This document shows positions 23,908 to 32,386 of a stretch of DNA of 64,000 nt, in pieces. Source of the DNA: Mycolicibacterium hodleri. Its GTDB lineage: Bacteria; Actinomycetota; Actinomycetes; Mycobacteriales; Mycobacteriaceae. Positions within the stretch are counted from its first letter, which is position 1, and each line of letters opens with the position of its first letter. The DNA lies in assembly GCF_025822245.1 (NCBI RefSeq), contig NZ_JACKTL010000062.1, positions 1 through 64,000 of the forward strand, written 5' to 3'. The notes beneath the pieces were generated by a model. It was not told where the DNA came from. It did not search any database and worked only from the letters and a program-made list of their open reading frames with translations. The position numbers were made by a program, and so were the translations under genes.

Positions 23908-24668
23908 TGAGTCCCGTCGCCCTGGTGACCGGTGCCGCGGGCGGCATCGGACGCGAGACCGTGAAGGCATTCCTGGACAACGGATACGACGTGGTGGCGG
24001 TCGATGCCGTCGACGCCGTTCATCAGCTGCCCGAGGAGCTGGGAGTCGACGGCGCGCGCGTCACCACCACGGTCACGGACATCACCGACGAGCGGAGCGT
24101 CAGCGCGCTGGCCTCCGAGGTCGGCTCCGTCCACGGCCGACTGAATACGATCGCGTTGGTCGCCGGTGTCGTGCAGAGCGCGGCCGCCGTGACCGAGCTG
24201 GATCCCGCGGAGTTCCGAAAGGTGATGGACGTCAACCTCACCGGACCCTTCCTGCTGACCCGGTCGCTGACGCCCCTGCTGTCCCGTGACGGCGGCAGCA
24301 TCACCTTCATCTCGTCCTGGTGGGGCCGTTCCGGGCACGCCTACTTCTCGTCCTACTGCGCCTCCAAGGCCGCCGTCATCGTGTTCGCACAGGCGCTGGC
24401 CGAGGAGTTGGCCCCAGACATCCGGGTGAACACGGTGTGCCCGGGGAACATCGACACGAAGATGCACCGCGCGGCCCTGCACACCGAAGCCGCCGAGCGT
24501 GGAATCACGTTCGAAGAGATGAAGGACATCGAGTGGGCGAAGATCCCGCTCAAGATCGCGGGACCGCCGTCGGCCATCGCCGATGCCCTGGTCTGGCTGG
24601 CGTCCCCGGCGGCGTCGTACGTCACCGGGGCGTCGCTGGACGTCAACGGGGGCGTCGTCTTCCACTGA
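23907..24668 (+). CDS. Classical SDR oxidoreductase 2
   Basis: 253 aa: TGAAGGIG cofactor motif, VVAVDAVD (acidic, so NAD preferred), catalytic FISSWWGRSGHAYFSSYCASK (Ser, Tyr and Lys), and CPGNIDTKM. The usual NNAG is replaced by LVAGVVQ, a mild deviation. It starts within the stop of dehydrogenase 3. It is probably a further alcohol/ketone redox step of the island's pathway. Confidence 0.86.
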   Translation: MSPVALVTGAAGGIGRETVKAFLDNGYDVVAVDAVDAVHQLPEELGVDGARVTTTVTDITDERSVSALASEVGSVHGRLNTIALVAGVVQSAAAVTELDPAEFRKVMDVNLTGPFLLTRSLTPLLSRDGGSITFISSWWGRSGHAYFSSYCASKAAVIVFAQALAEELAPDIRVNTVCPGNIDTKMHRAALHTEAAERGITFEEMKDIEWAKIPLKIAGPPSAIADALVWLASPAASYVTGASLDVNGGVVFH

Positions 24669-24698
24669 CGGCGCCATGACACGGACAGGAGCTCAGGA

Positions 24699-25487
24699 AT
24701 GGTCGATCGAGTAAGTGGCCGAACGGTTCTCGTCACGGGGGCGGGTCAGGGAATGGGTGCGGGCATCGCCCGCGCCTTGGCCGCCGAAGGTGCAAACGTC
24801 GCCGTCGGTGACATCAACGTGGCCGCCGCCGACGCCGTGGCTGCCGCCCTCGGGGACGAGGGGCATCGGGCAATCAGCGTCGGAATGGACGTCACCATGC
24901 GCGACGACGTGCGCGCCGCCATTGCTCAGACGGTGCGCGAATTCGGGCGCCTGGACGTCATGTTCAACAACGCCGGTCTCAACAAGCCCATGCAGTTCCT
25001 CGACGTCACCGAGGAGAATTGGAACCTCGTCATGGACGTCAACGCCCTCGGCGTCCTGATCGGCACCCAGGAAGCGGCCAAGCAGATGATCGCCCAGGGG
25101 GGCGGCGGCAAGATCGTCAACACCGCGTCGATCGCCTCCCGGCAGGGCTATGCGGAGTTCGTCCCCTACTGCGCAAGCAAATTCGCGGTCGTGGCGATCA
25201 TCCAGGCCGGGGCTCGAGCGTTGGCCGGTGACCACATTACGGTGAACGGCTTCTCTCCTGGCGTGGTGGAGACTCCGCTGTGGGCTCAGCTGGACAAGGA
25301 CATGGTCCAGATTCATGCCGCCGAGAAGGAGGGCGACGCCTTTGCCGCCTTCGCTTCGGGAGCCCTGCTTGGCCGCGCCGCGCAGGTGGCCGACATCGTC
25401 CCGACGGCGGTGTTCCTCGCCAGCGCGGACAGTGAGTTCATCACCGGGCAGGTGATGGCGATAGACGGGGGAATGGTTCTGGTGTAG
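24699..25487 (+). CDS. Classical SDR oxidoreductase 3
   Basis: 262 aa: TGAGQGMGAGIA cofactor motif, an acidic end of the second strand (VGDINVAA), NNAG, and catalytic TASIASRQGYAEFVPYCASK. The C-terminus has the ITGQVMAIDGGMVLV pattern. It is close to sorbitol or acetoin-type SDRs of the family, but the substrate cannot be read from sequence. It is preceded by AGGAGCTCAGGA, 30 bases after SDR 2. Confidence 0.87.
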   Translation: MVDRVSGRTVLVTGAGQGMGAGIARALAAEGANVAVGDINVAAADAVAAALGDEGHRAISVGMDVTMRDDVRAAIAQTVREFGRLDVMFNNAGLNKPMQFLDVTEENWNLVMDVNALGVLIGTQEAAKQMIAQGGGGKIVNTASIASRQGYAEFVPYCASKFAVVAIIQAGARALAGDHITVNGFSPGVVETPLWAQLDKDMVQIHAAEKEGDAFAAFASGALLGRAAQVADIVPTAVFLASADSEFITGQVMAIDGGMVLV

Positions 25488-25525
25488 GCCGTTTCCGGCG
25501 GTCCCATGGTGAAAGGTGGGTCGCG

Positions 25526-26218
25526 ATGAGCGAAGCGTTCTCCGCGGTAGCGGACGGTGCGGAACAGCCGGGCACGCCCATGGGACAGCGCCTGCGAGCC
25601 GCCAGGGAGGCGGCGAAGATGTCGCTGCGCGAATTGGCGCGTCGCGTGGACCTGTCACCGAGCTTCATCTCCCAGGTGGAACTCGGCCGGGCGGCGCCAT
25701 CGGTGGGCACGCTCTTCGCGATGACCTCAGAACTGGGGTTGTCGCTGGACTCGCTGATGGGCGTCGAGGACCCCAGGGCGGTCCCGGCCGCCGAGACGAC
25801 GTTGCGACTTCGCAAGGCACATGCCGACAAGGCCCGCGGAGGACAGGTCGTCGCGCTCGCGGAGACGGGAACGTTGCCGGGCCTGCAGCGCGCCGACGAG
25901 CGGCCAGAGCTCTACCTCAACGGCGTGCGCTGGGAGCGCCTCACCCCCGCGCACGATCCGGACGTGGAATTCCTGCGGGTCACCTACCCACCGCGGACCG
26001 AATCGTGTCCCGCCGACAACTTGATGAACCACGGGGGATCCGAGTACATCCACGTGCTGACGGGCCGTCTCGAAGTTCAAGTGGCCTTCGCGCGTCAGGT
26101 GCTGGGCCCCGGCGACAGTCTGAACTTCGACTCGACGATTCCGCACCGTCTAAGCAACCCGTTCGACGAACCAGCCGTTGGCATTTGGTTCGTCGTGGAC
26201 CGCAGCGGGACCCGCTGA
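25526..26218 (+). CDS. XRE-family regulator with C-terminal cupin sensor (2)
   Basis: 230 aa. The helix-turn-helix (LRAAREAAKMSLRELARRVD, LSPSFISQVELGRAAPSVGTL) closely resembles that of regulator 1 (LRELAR core). The ligand-binding cupin is C-terminal (SEYIHVLTGRLEVQVAFARQ, GDSLNFDSTIPHRLSNPF). The linker and middle region differ from regulator 1, so the ligands may differ while the DNA sites may be similar. It lies at the end of the SDR operon, an arrangement fit for feedback control, and is convergent with the second ABC operon with only 13 bases between stops. Confidence 0.9.
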   Translation: MSEAFSAVADGAEQPGTPMGQRLRAAREAAKMSLRELARRVDLSPSFISQVELGRAAPSVGTLFAMTSELGLSLDSLMGVEDPRAVPAAETTLRLRKAHADKARGGQVVALAETGTLPGLQRADERPELYLNGVRWERLTPAHDPDVEFLRVTYPPRTESCPADNLMNHGGSEYIHVLTGRLEVQVAFARQVLGPGDSLNFDSTIPHRLSNPFDEPAVGIWFVVDRSGTR

Positions 26219-26231
26219 CCGGCCGTCCGAC

Positions 26232-27263
26232 TCAGCGCTTGCCCTTCGACAACCTGCGGGAGTTGTAGGAGTCCAGAAGCACGGCGATGAAGATCAATGC
26301 GCCCTGCATGAACTGCACCCAGAACGGGCTGACGTTGAGCAGCGTCAGGCCGTTGTTGATCACGCCGATGAGCAGCACACCGACGAAGGTGCCCGCCAGA
26401 CTTCCCTTGCCGCCGAAGAGGCTGGTGCCACCGATGACCACCGCGGCGATCACCTGCAGTTCCAATCCCGTTGCGGCAGTGGGTGTCGCCGAGCCCAGGC
26501 GGCCGACGAGGGTGATGGCGGCGATGCCTGCACAGACGCCGGCGATGGCGTAGACCGAGAACAGGACCCGGCGATCGCGGATGCCGGCCAGGCGCGCCGC
26601 CTCCCGGTTGCCACCGACGGCGTAAACCTGATGGCCGAACGTGGTGCGACTCAGCACGAAGTAGCCGATGGCGAACATCAGCACGGTGGTGATCACGGGG
26701 ACCGGCAGTCCGAGCAGCGTGCCGCCACCCAGCCAGGTGAACGACGAGGGCAGGTCGTAGACGCTCTGCCCACCGCTGATCTGCAGCGTCAGACCACGAC
26801 CCATGCCGAGCACGGCGAGGGTGACGATGAACGGGGCGAGGCGCAGCGCGGTGACCGAGAATCCGTTGAACGCGCCGATGAGGGCGGCGACGACGATGGT
26901 GAGCAGGACTCCGAGCACGCCGTTGAGTCCGCCGCCGACCAGGGTCGCGGCGAGCATTCCGGACAGCGCGATGTTGGAGCCGACCGAGAGGTCGATGCCG
27001 CCGGTGATGATGATGAACGTCGCTCCGACGGCGGCGATTCCGACGATCGACGACTGCGTCACGATGTTCGTCAGGTTCGACGTGGTGAGGAACTTGGGCG
27101 TCAGGATGAACATGACGATGCAGGCGACGACGAGGGCCGCGACGATGGGGAACAGTGGGCTCTTCGCCATTCGGCGGATGGTGTCGGTCGTGGTCGCGCG
27201 TTGATCGCCTAACGTCGTGTGCCCCTCGCTCGCGGGCGACGTTCCGGTGGTCGTCGTGGTCAT
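26232..27263 (-). CDS. CUT2-family (RbsC-like) permease of the second ABC transporter
   Basis: 343 aa. A hydrophilic Thr-rich N-terminus of about 30 residues precedes roughly ten membrane segments. CUT2 landmarks: FIIITGGIDLSVGSNIALSG and VVIGGTSLFGGKGSLAGTF. It is the last gene of a binding protein-ATPase-permease operon, 15 bases after the ATPase gene, in the normal CUT2 layout. Confidence 0.93.
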   Translation of the reverse strand: MTTTTTGTSPASEGHTTLGDQRATTTDTIRRMAKSPLFPIVAALVVACIVMFILTPKFLTTSNLTNIVTQSSIVGIAAVGATFIIITGGIDLSVGSNIALSGMLAATLVGGGLNGVLGVLLTIVVAALIGAFNGFSVTALRLAPFIVTLAVLGMGRGLTLQISGGQSVYDLPSSFTWLGGGTLLGLPVPVITTVLMFAIGYFVLSRTTFGHQVYAVGGNREAARLAGIRDRRVLFSVYAIAGVCAGIAAITLVGRLGSATPTAATGLELQVIAAVVIGGTSLFGGKGSLAGTFVGVLLIGVINNGLTLLNVSPFWVQFMQGALIFIAVLLDSYNSRRLSKGKR

Positions 27264-27278
27264 GGTGTGCGCTTTCGC

Positions 27279-28766
27279 TTAGCCCGCCGCGGCGAGGTGG
27301 AGGATGTGTTCGCGGTCGTAGTCGGAGCGGGCGACTTCGCCTACGAGTCGTCCCGCCCGAAGGACGTAGACGCGGTCGGCCATTGCCAGCACCTCGTCGG
27401 TGTCCGAACTCGTCAGCAGGACGGCGACGCCCGTCTTCGCCAGTTCGATGATCTGTTGGTAGATGCCGGATTTGGCACCGACATCGACGCCGCGGGTTGG
27501 GTCGTCCAGCAGCATGACGGCGGGCTGACCCGCCGCGGCGCGGGCCAGGACGACCTTCTGTTGGTTTCCCCCGGACAGCATGCCGACGGCAGTGGCCGGT
27601 GACTCCGCCTTGACGCCAAAGCGCTTCATCGCCGCCGTCGCGAACTTCCGCTGAGCGGCCGGCATTCGGATGCCGTATCGGGAGACCCGGGAGTACAGGC
27701 CGTAGATCATGTTGTCCTGAATGCTCTTGTCCAGGATCACGCCTTCGGTCTTTCGGTCCTCCGGCGAGTACACGATCCCGAGCTTCTTGGCCGCCACGAT
27801 GCTGCCCGTCTTCAATGAGGAGGCGTCGCGGGTGATGGTGCCGGCGGAGGCGTCGTTGATCCCCGCGATGGCCTTCATCAGTTCGGTGCGTCCCGCGCCG
27901 GCGAGACCGACGAGGCCCACGATCTCTCCGGCCCTCGCGGTCACCGTCGCGTTGCGAATGCCGGGCGCACTCAGGTCGGACACCGACAGTCGGACTTCGC
28001 CGAGATCCCTTGCCTCGAAGGGGTAGGCCTGTTCGAGATCCTTGGCGAGCATGGCCTTGATGAGCGATCTCTCAGTCCACTCGGCGATCGGACGGTCGTC
28101 GACCAAACGGCCGTCCCGCAGGACGCAGATCCTGTCTGCGATCGCGAACAGTTCGTCGAGGTGGTGGCTGACGTAGACGATGGTCAGCCCCTCCTGCTTG
28201 AGCCGTCCGATCAACGCGTGCAGATTCTTGACGTCGTGTTCCGGTAGCGCCGAGGTGGGTTCGTCGAACACCAGGACGCGGGCCTCCCGAGCCAGGCATC
28301 TGGCGATCTCCACCAGTTGGCGTTGTGCCAAGGTCAGCGATCTGACGGGTCGCGTGACGTCGACGTCGGTGAGTCCGACCCGGGACAGCGCGTCGCCTGC
28401 GGCGCGCCTGTTGCCACGCCGGTTGGTCATGTTCGCGCTGTGCAGCGGACGCCCGAGCATGACGTTGTCCACCACGGACATGTCCGGGATGTCGGTCAAC
28501 TCCTGATAGATGACGCTGACACCGGCGTCGATGACGCGTCTTGGGTCGGCGGGCAGCTCGGCGCCGTCGAGCAAAACCCTTCCCTGGTCGGCGGATACGG
28601 CGCCTGCGAGGATTTTGATCAGCGTCGACTTGCCCGCGCCGTTCTCACCGGCGAGCGCGACCACGCTGCCGGGTCGCAACGTCATGGTGACGTCGGTGAG
28701 GGCATGCACTCCGCCGTAGGACTTGGTGAGCGATTCCAGCGTCAGCTCTGCCGCGCCGGAGGTCAT
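27279..28766 (-). CDS. CUT2-family (RbsA-like) tandem ATPase of the second ABC transporter
   Basis: 495 aa with two ATPase halves. The first has Walker A GENGAGKST (40-48), signature-like SLTLAQRQLVEIARCL and Walker B VLVFDEPTSAL. The second has a degenerate P-loop (GLAGAGRTE), signature LSGGNQQKVVLAR and VMLLDDPTRG. It energises import of a sugar- or polyol-like compound. The ATG overlaps the binding-protein stop (ATGA). It is standard length for RbsA/XylG proteins, unlike the fused ATPase at 6095-8608. Confidence 0.94.
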   Translation of the reverse strand: MTSGAAELTLESLTKSYGGVHALTDVTMTLRPGSVVALAGENGAGKSTLIKILAGAVSADQGRVLLDGAELPADPRRVIDAGVSVIYQELTDIPDMSVVDNVMLGRPLHSANMTNRRGNRRAAGDALSRVGLTDVDVTRPVRSLTLAQRQLVEIARCLAREARVLVFDEPTSALPEHDVKNLHALIGRLKQEGLTIVYVSHHLDELFAIADRICVLRDGRLVDDRPIAEWTERSLIKAMLAKDLEQAYPFEARDLGEVRLSVSDLSAPGIRNATVTARAGEIVGLVGLAGAGRTELMKAIAGINDASAGTITRDASSLKTGSIVAAKKLGIVYSPEDRKTEGVILDKSIQDNMIYGLYSRVSRYGIRMPAAQRKFATAAMKRFGVKAESPATAVGMLSGGNQQKVVLARAAAGQPAVMLLDDPTRGVDVGAKSGIYQQIIELAKTGVAVLLTSSDTDEVLAMADRVYVLRAGRLVGEVARSDYDREHILHLAAAG

Positions 28767-29761
28767 TGCACCTCATCTGCCCAGATGCCGTATGTCTTGA
28801 CCTCGGGCGAGTCGATGTTGGCCTTGGTGATCAGCTGCGCCGGGTACACCACGTTCTTCGGAACCTCCTTGCCCGCCTTGAGGTCGGCGACCAATTCGAT
28901 TGCCTTCTCGGCCATCTTGATCGGGTTCTGGCTGACGGAGGCATCCTGGATGCCCGCGCGGACGTTGGCGATCGCAGGCTTGGAGCCGTCGACCCCGATC
29001 ACGTAAATGTGGCCCGGCGTGCCGACCGGCTTGAAGCGTCCGGCTGCCTCGATCGCCGCGCTGACGCCGACCGCCTCGGCGTCGTTGCCGTTGAAGACGG
29101 CGTCGACCTTCGGGTTGGCCTGCAGGATGTCGTTCATCGCCGCGTTGGACTTCTCCGTGTCGTAGCCACCGTCCTGGGTGGCCACGATCTTGATGTCCGG
29201 GTACTTCCCGATCTCGTCGAGGAACCCCTTGTTGCGGTCCGATGCCGAGGGCGTCCCGATGATGCCCGTGATGTCGACGACGTTGCCGCGAGGGCCGCCG
29301 TTCACGGAGTTCAAGAACTGGACGATCTGCTGGGCGGCCAGCTGGCCCGCCGCGACGTTGTCCAGGTTCACGGTTGAGGTGATGTCCGCCTCGACCGAAT
29401 CGGCGATCGAGATGACCGGGATGTTCTTGGCCTTGGCGGCATTGAGGGCCGGTGTGACGGCCTTGCCGTCGGCAGGGGTGAGCAGGAGATACTGGGCGCC
29501 GCGGTTCAGGAGGTTCTCGATATCGCTAACCTGTTGGCTCGGTTCGCCATTCGCGTTGGTCGTCACCATTTGGTAGCCGTGTTGGCTACTGCCGGCGTCG
29601 AGTCCCTTCTGCATCCCCGCGAAGAAGGGGTTGGACACCGTGTAAGTGCTGTATCCGACGGTCGTCGCGGACTCGCTGGAGTCGCGGTTGCAGGCGGTCA
29701 GGCTGGCTACGCACGCCAGACTCACCGCGCCCGCGGCCAATGGGCGCATCAGGTTCGTCAT
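28763..29761 (-). CDS. RbsB-like lipoprotein substrate-binding protein of the second transporter
   Basis: 332 aa. Lipoprotein signal with lipobox LTAC (Cys24), then a family-4 periplasmic-binding fold: VGYSTYTVSNPFFAGMQKGL, QYLLLTPADGKAVTPAL, NVVDITGIIGTPSASDRNKGF and VDAVFNGNDAEAVGVSAAIE. These are typical of sugar-binding proteins for ribose, xylose, galactose or polyols. It is the first gene of its operon. Its 5' region carries a -35 box and a GTTCA/TGAAC repeat. Confidence 0.92.
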   Translation of the reverse strand: MTNLMRPLAAGAVSLACVASLTACNRDSSESATTVGYSTYTVSNPFFAGMQKGLDAGSSQHGYQMVTTNANGEPSQQVSDIENLLNRGAQYLLLTPADGKAVTPALNAAKAKNIPVISIADSVEADITSTVNLDNVAAGQLAAQQIVQFLNSVNGGPRGNVVDITGIIGTPSASDRNKGFLDEIGKYPDIKIVATQDGGYDTEKSNAAMNDILQANPKVDAVFNGNDAEAVGVSAAIEAAGRFKPVGTPGHIYVIGVDGSKPAIANVRAGIQDASVSQNPIKMAEKAIELVADLKAGKEVPKNVVYPAQLITKANIDSPEVKTYGIWADEVQ

Positions 29762-30187
29762 GCGGTCATCTCCTCGTGAACGTTTTGAGGCCGGCGATGG
29801 AGGTGTCGTCGCAGGCGGCCATCTGCCGTCGTCAGCCTAAGTTCACGATGAACAGTGTGTCAATCGTCACTATACAAATGAATTGTGACGGGGGCCCCAC
29901 CTGCACAGCGGGGGTGGATGGCGAGTCAGGCCGCACGTGTAGGCATCGGCGCAGGTCAACCTCCACTTGAGCCGAGACTGACTGCGCGCCGGCACGCTCC
30001 CGTCACGACGCCGTTCACATGTCCTCACACGTCAGTGTGTAGTGCCACTGAAGCAACGGGGTCGCGGCGGGAAGCCCTGCACCGTCAGCTCGGCTAGCCC
30101 TCGTGAGGTGCGAAGAGGCCGACCGCATTCGAGGCGAAGGCGGGGGCAATCCGTTCTTGCCGGTGCCCGAGACGTACGGTGACCCGG
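29762..30187. other. 426-bp spacer between the second ABC operon and the beta-hydroxyacid dehydrogenase gene
   Basis: No gene is supported. The part next to the binding-protein gene is its promoter region (29835-29890), with a CGTCAC/GTGACG repeat (29865-29870, 29885-29890) upstream of the -35 box. A short CACAC-GTCA-GTGTG hairpin lies at 30026-30039. The far end carries the hairpin at 30178-30206. The middle shows nothing I can interpret. Confidence 0.5.
29835..29863 (-). promoter_or_regulatory. Promoter and operator-like repeat of the second ABC operon
   Basis: On the minus strand TTGACA (29863-29858) is followed by a perfect repeat GTTCA-TCG-TGAAC (29853-29841) lying in the usual -35/-10 spacer; the -10 region is poor. 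The half-sites are the same pentamers as at 13170-13186. Binding there by one of the XRE-cupin proteins would control uptake. Confidence 0.5.
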
Positions 30188-30206
30188 TTACAACCGGCGG
30201 GTCACC
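30178..30206 (-). terminator. Hairpin at the end of the beta-hydroxyacid dehydrogenase gene
   Basis: GGTGACCCG (30178-30186) pairs with CGGGTCACC (30198-30206), a 9-bp stem with an 11-base loop that spans the stop codon. No U-tract follows. It is a plausible intrinsic-type mycobacterial terminator that overlaps the last codons. Confidence 0.45.
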
Positions 30207-31051
30207 TCGGCCACTGCAGACCAGTCCAGCTTGGAGAGCTCCTCGTCGGCAAGGGCGGACTCGAACAGCGATCGCAACACGGGACTCGTGGGAAGCGCGG
30301 TGCCGGTGTCGACGGCCGCCCGTTCGGCGAGGCCGAGATCCTTGAGACCCAAGGCGGCGGTGAAGCCCACGGGCTCGTAGTTCCGCCGGGCGATCATGGG
30401 ACCGTAACCGCCGTAAGCGCTTCCGGTATATGCCGTGTCGGTGAGTATCTCGACGAAGGTGTCGCCCGAGACGTTGCCGCGTTCGACCATCGTGACCGAT
30501 TCCGCGAGCGCCTGCAGAGTGTGGATGAGGTTGTAGTTCACCGCGATCTTGACCAGGTTCGCCCGTTCGGGTTCGTCTCCGACGGACCAGGTCTTCTTCC
30601 CCAGCACGTCGAGAAACGGCCGCGCACGTTCGATGTCTGCGGACGGTCCGGCGGCGACGATGTTGAGTTGACCGCTCGCGGCGAGATGTGGCCGGCCAAG
30701 GACGGGGGCGGCGACGTAACCGACGTCGGCGGCTCGATGCCGAGCGTCGAGGGTTCGCGCGGTGTCCATGCTCACCGTCGCCATGTTGACGTGGGCTGCG
30801 CCGACGGCAGAAGCCAAGGCCTCGTCGGAGAAGACGCCGAGGGCTGCGTCGTCATCGGCCAGCATGGAGAAGGCGAGACCCGCCTGCAGTGCCTCCTGGG
30901 CAGTCCTCGCCACACGGGCGCCGGCGGCAGCCAACGGCTCGGTGGCGCCCGTGGACCGATTCCACACGACGACATCGTGGCCCGCGTCCACCAAACGGCG
31001 CGCCATGCCGGCGCCCATCGTGCCCAATCCGATGAAACCCACTGATGCCAT
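30188..31051 (-). CDS. Beta-hydroxyacid dehydrogenase (3-hydroxyisobutyrate dehydrogenase family)
   Basis: 287 aa. It has an N-terminal Rossmann domain with GFIGLGTMGAGMARRL, a substrate loop (DAPV-like AAPVLGRPHLAASGQLNIV) and the catalytic lysine/asparagine pair in LVKIAVNYNL. The family oxidises 3-hydroxy acids (3-hydroxyisobutyrate, tartronate semialdehyde, 6-phosphogluconate relatives) with NAD(P). WNRST at the end of the second strand suggests NADP. It is transcribed alone, with TGTTCA repeats upstream that link it to the island's regulon. Confidence 0.86.
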   Translation of the reverse strand: MASVGFIGLGTMGAGMARRLVDAGHDVVVWNRSTGATEPLAAAGARVARTAQEALQAGLAFSMLADDDAALGVFSDEALASAVGAAHVNMATVSMDTARTLDARHRAADVGYVAAPVLGRPHLAASGQLNIVAAGPSADIERARPFLDVLGKKTWSVGDEPERANLVKIAVNYNLIHTLQALAESVTMVERGNVSGDTFVEILTDTAYTGSAYGGYGPMIARRNYEPVGFTAALGLKDLGLAERAAVDTGTALPTSPVLRSLFESALADEELSKLDWSAVAEVTRRL

Positions 31052-31111
31052 GGTGTCTTCCTCTCGTCGTACCCGGTCGTCGTCACCGATGTCAGCCAGG
31101 ACTGACTCAGA

Positions 31112-31135
31112 TGTTCACCATACTGTTCACTATGG
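31112..31135. promoter_or_regulatory. Operator-like repeats upstream of the beta-hydroxyacid dehydrogenase
   Basis: TGTTCAC occurs twice as a direct repeat (31112-31118 and 31124-31130). The second copy is framed by CCATA/TATGG (31118-31122 and 31131-31135), which makes a partial palindrome. The block is 61-84 bases upstream of the start codon, and the TGTTCA core is the one seen at 13169. Confidence 0.45.
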
Positions 31136-31247
31136 ATGTACACCCGTGATTGTCTGGGCATCGCTCAATCGGCGTAGCGGCAAGCTTGCTGGGCAAACCG
31201 TCCGCTCTCTCGGGTCACGATTCGGACCGAGAACCCATGGGAACTCC

Positions 31248-31835
31248 TCAACCGTCGCCGGAGGAGAGCACCCGGTCGACGAGAGCTCTCACGTTGCGCC
31301 GCACGTCGTCTCTCGCCATGCCCTCGGTGTTGACCAGGTGGTCGACCAGATCGACGCGAGTCGCGGCCAGCAGGGCGTACGCGATCCACGCTGCGTCGTC
31401 CGCACCGATCACCTCGGCGAGCAGGGTGGTCAGCAAGTGATGGGTCTCGACGTAGCTCGGTGACGTGTACAGCGTTGCCGCGCCGTCTCTTTGGTCGCGC
31501 TCCAGGTTCATCGCCAACTTGCGGTTGTCGAGCTTGAAGTCGACGAGGGCGTCGAGCAGGGCCGGTATCCGCTCGCGGGGATTGGCTCCGGGGCCCAGGG
31601 GTGGGGGGCCGTCCGCGATGGCCGTCCGCAGCTCCGTCAGTCTGGCGTCGTAGACGGTGCGGATCAGGGTCGTCCGATCGCCGAAGCGCCGGAACAACGT
31701 GCCCTTGCCCACGCCCGCAGCCCGGGCGACGTCGTCCATCGAGACCGCGCCGAGCTCGGCGGCGTCGTCGAACAAACGTCCGGCCGCCTCGAGCACCGCC
31801 TGTCGATTGCGGGCCGCGTCGGCGCGTTCGACCAC
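31248..31835 (-). CDS. TetR-family transcriptional regulator
   Basis: 195 aa. The N-terminal helix-turn-helix is typical: AVLEAAGRLFDDAAELGAVSMDDVARAAGVGKGTLFRRFGD (first 60 residues). The rest is the variable ligand domain. I chose the GTG at 31835 because AAGGAGG lies 5 bases before it; a TTG at 31853 would start inside that ribosome site. It is divergent from a SnoaL-like gene with two matching palindromes between them, so it probably represses that gene and itself. Confidence 0.9.
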   Translation of the reverse strand: MVERADAARNRQAVLEAAGRLFDDAAELGAVSMDDVARAAGVGKGTLFRRFGDRTTLIRTVYDARLTELRTAIADGPPPLGPGANPRERIPALLDALVDFKLDNRKLAMNLERDQRDGAATLYTSPSYVETHHLLTTLLAEVIGADDAAWIAYALLAATRVDLVDHLVNTEGMARDDVRRNVRALVDRVLSSGDG

Positions 31836-31853
31836 CCCAGCCTCCTTGCGCAA

Positions 31854-31902
31854 ACGGACCGTTGGTCCGTATCGTTGGGAGGACGACCGGACTACCAGTC
31901 CG
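31854..31902. promoter_or_regulatory. Two TetR operators between tetR and the SnoaL-like gene
   Basis: ACGGACC-GTT-GGTCCGT (31854-31870) and CGGACT-ACC-AGTCCG (31888-31902) are perfect inverted repeats with the same 3-base spacer. They share the pattern CGGACy...rGTCCG. They occupy the 92-bp spacer between the divergent genes, as expected for an autoregulated TetR repressor. Confidence 0.75.
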
Positions 31903-31927
31903 AATAGTAGACGACACGGAGGTTGGC

Positions 31928-32332
31928 ATGACGGATTCCACTCCTGGAGCAGTGTTCGCCGCGGCGACGGCTGCCATCAGCGCGGGCGACGTCGACGGCT
32001 GGCTGGCACACTGCCGAGACGACGTCGTACTCGAATTCCCCTACGCCCCAACGGGAAGGCCGCGGCGCGTCGAGGGCAAGCCGGCCGTTGAGGAGTATCT
32101 GCGAGCCGTTCCCGGTCAGGTGGAGTTCGAGCGAATCACCCGTCAACACGTCCACCAGACCGTCGACCCCGACACCGCGGTCATCGAATGGTCCGTGACC
32201 GGCCACGTCAAGGCGACGGGCGCCCCCTACGAGATGTCCTACGTCGTCGTGCTGACCCTGGTCGACGGGCTCATCGCCGTCTATCGCGACTACTGGAATC
32301 CGTTGACCCTGCTCGAGGCCGCCCTGTCGTAG
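31928..32332 (+). CDS. SnoaL-like (NTF2-fold) protein
   Basis: 134 aa, a single SnoaL/NTF2-like domain: AAISAGDVDGWLAHCRDDVVLEFPYAP at the N-terminus and the strands VIEWSVTGHVKATGAPYEMSYVVVLTLVDGLI followed by VYRDYWNPL. The fold serves as ketosteroid isomerase, small-molecule cyclase or binding protein; the mechanism cannot be told from sequence. GGAGG lies 7 bases before the ATG. The divergent TetR gene is its likely repressor. Confidence 0.82.
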   Translation: MTDSTPGAVFAAATAAISAGDVDGWLAHCRDDVVLEFPYAPTGRPRRVEGKPAVEEYLRAVPGQVEFERITRQHVHQTVDPDTAVIEWSVTGHVKATGAPYEMSYVVVLTLVDGLIAVYRDYWNPLTLLEAALS

Positions 32333-32386
32333 TGGGGAACGCCCACGTCATTGGAGACCTGACCCGAAACCGGCAATGATCACGGC

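Noticed and set aside
31836..31853. TTG start for the TetR regulator
   Set aside because: The AAGGAGG ribosome site lies inside this extension and points to the GTG at 31835.
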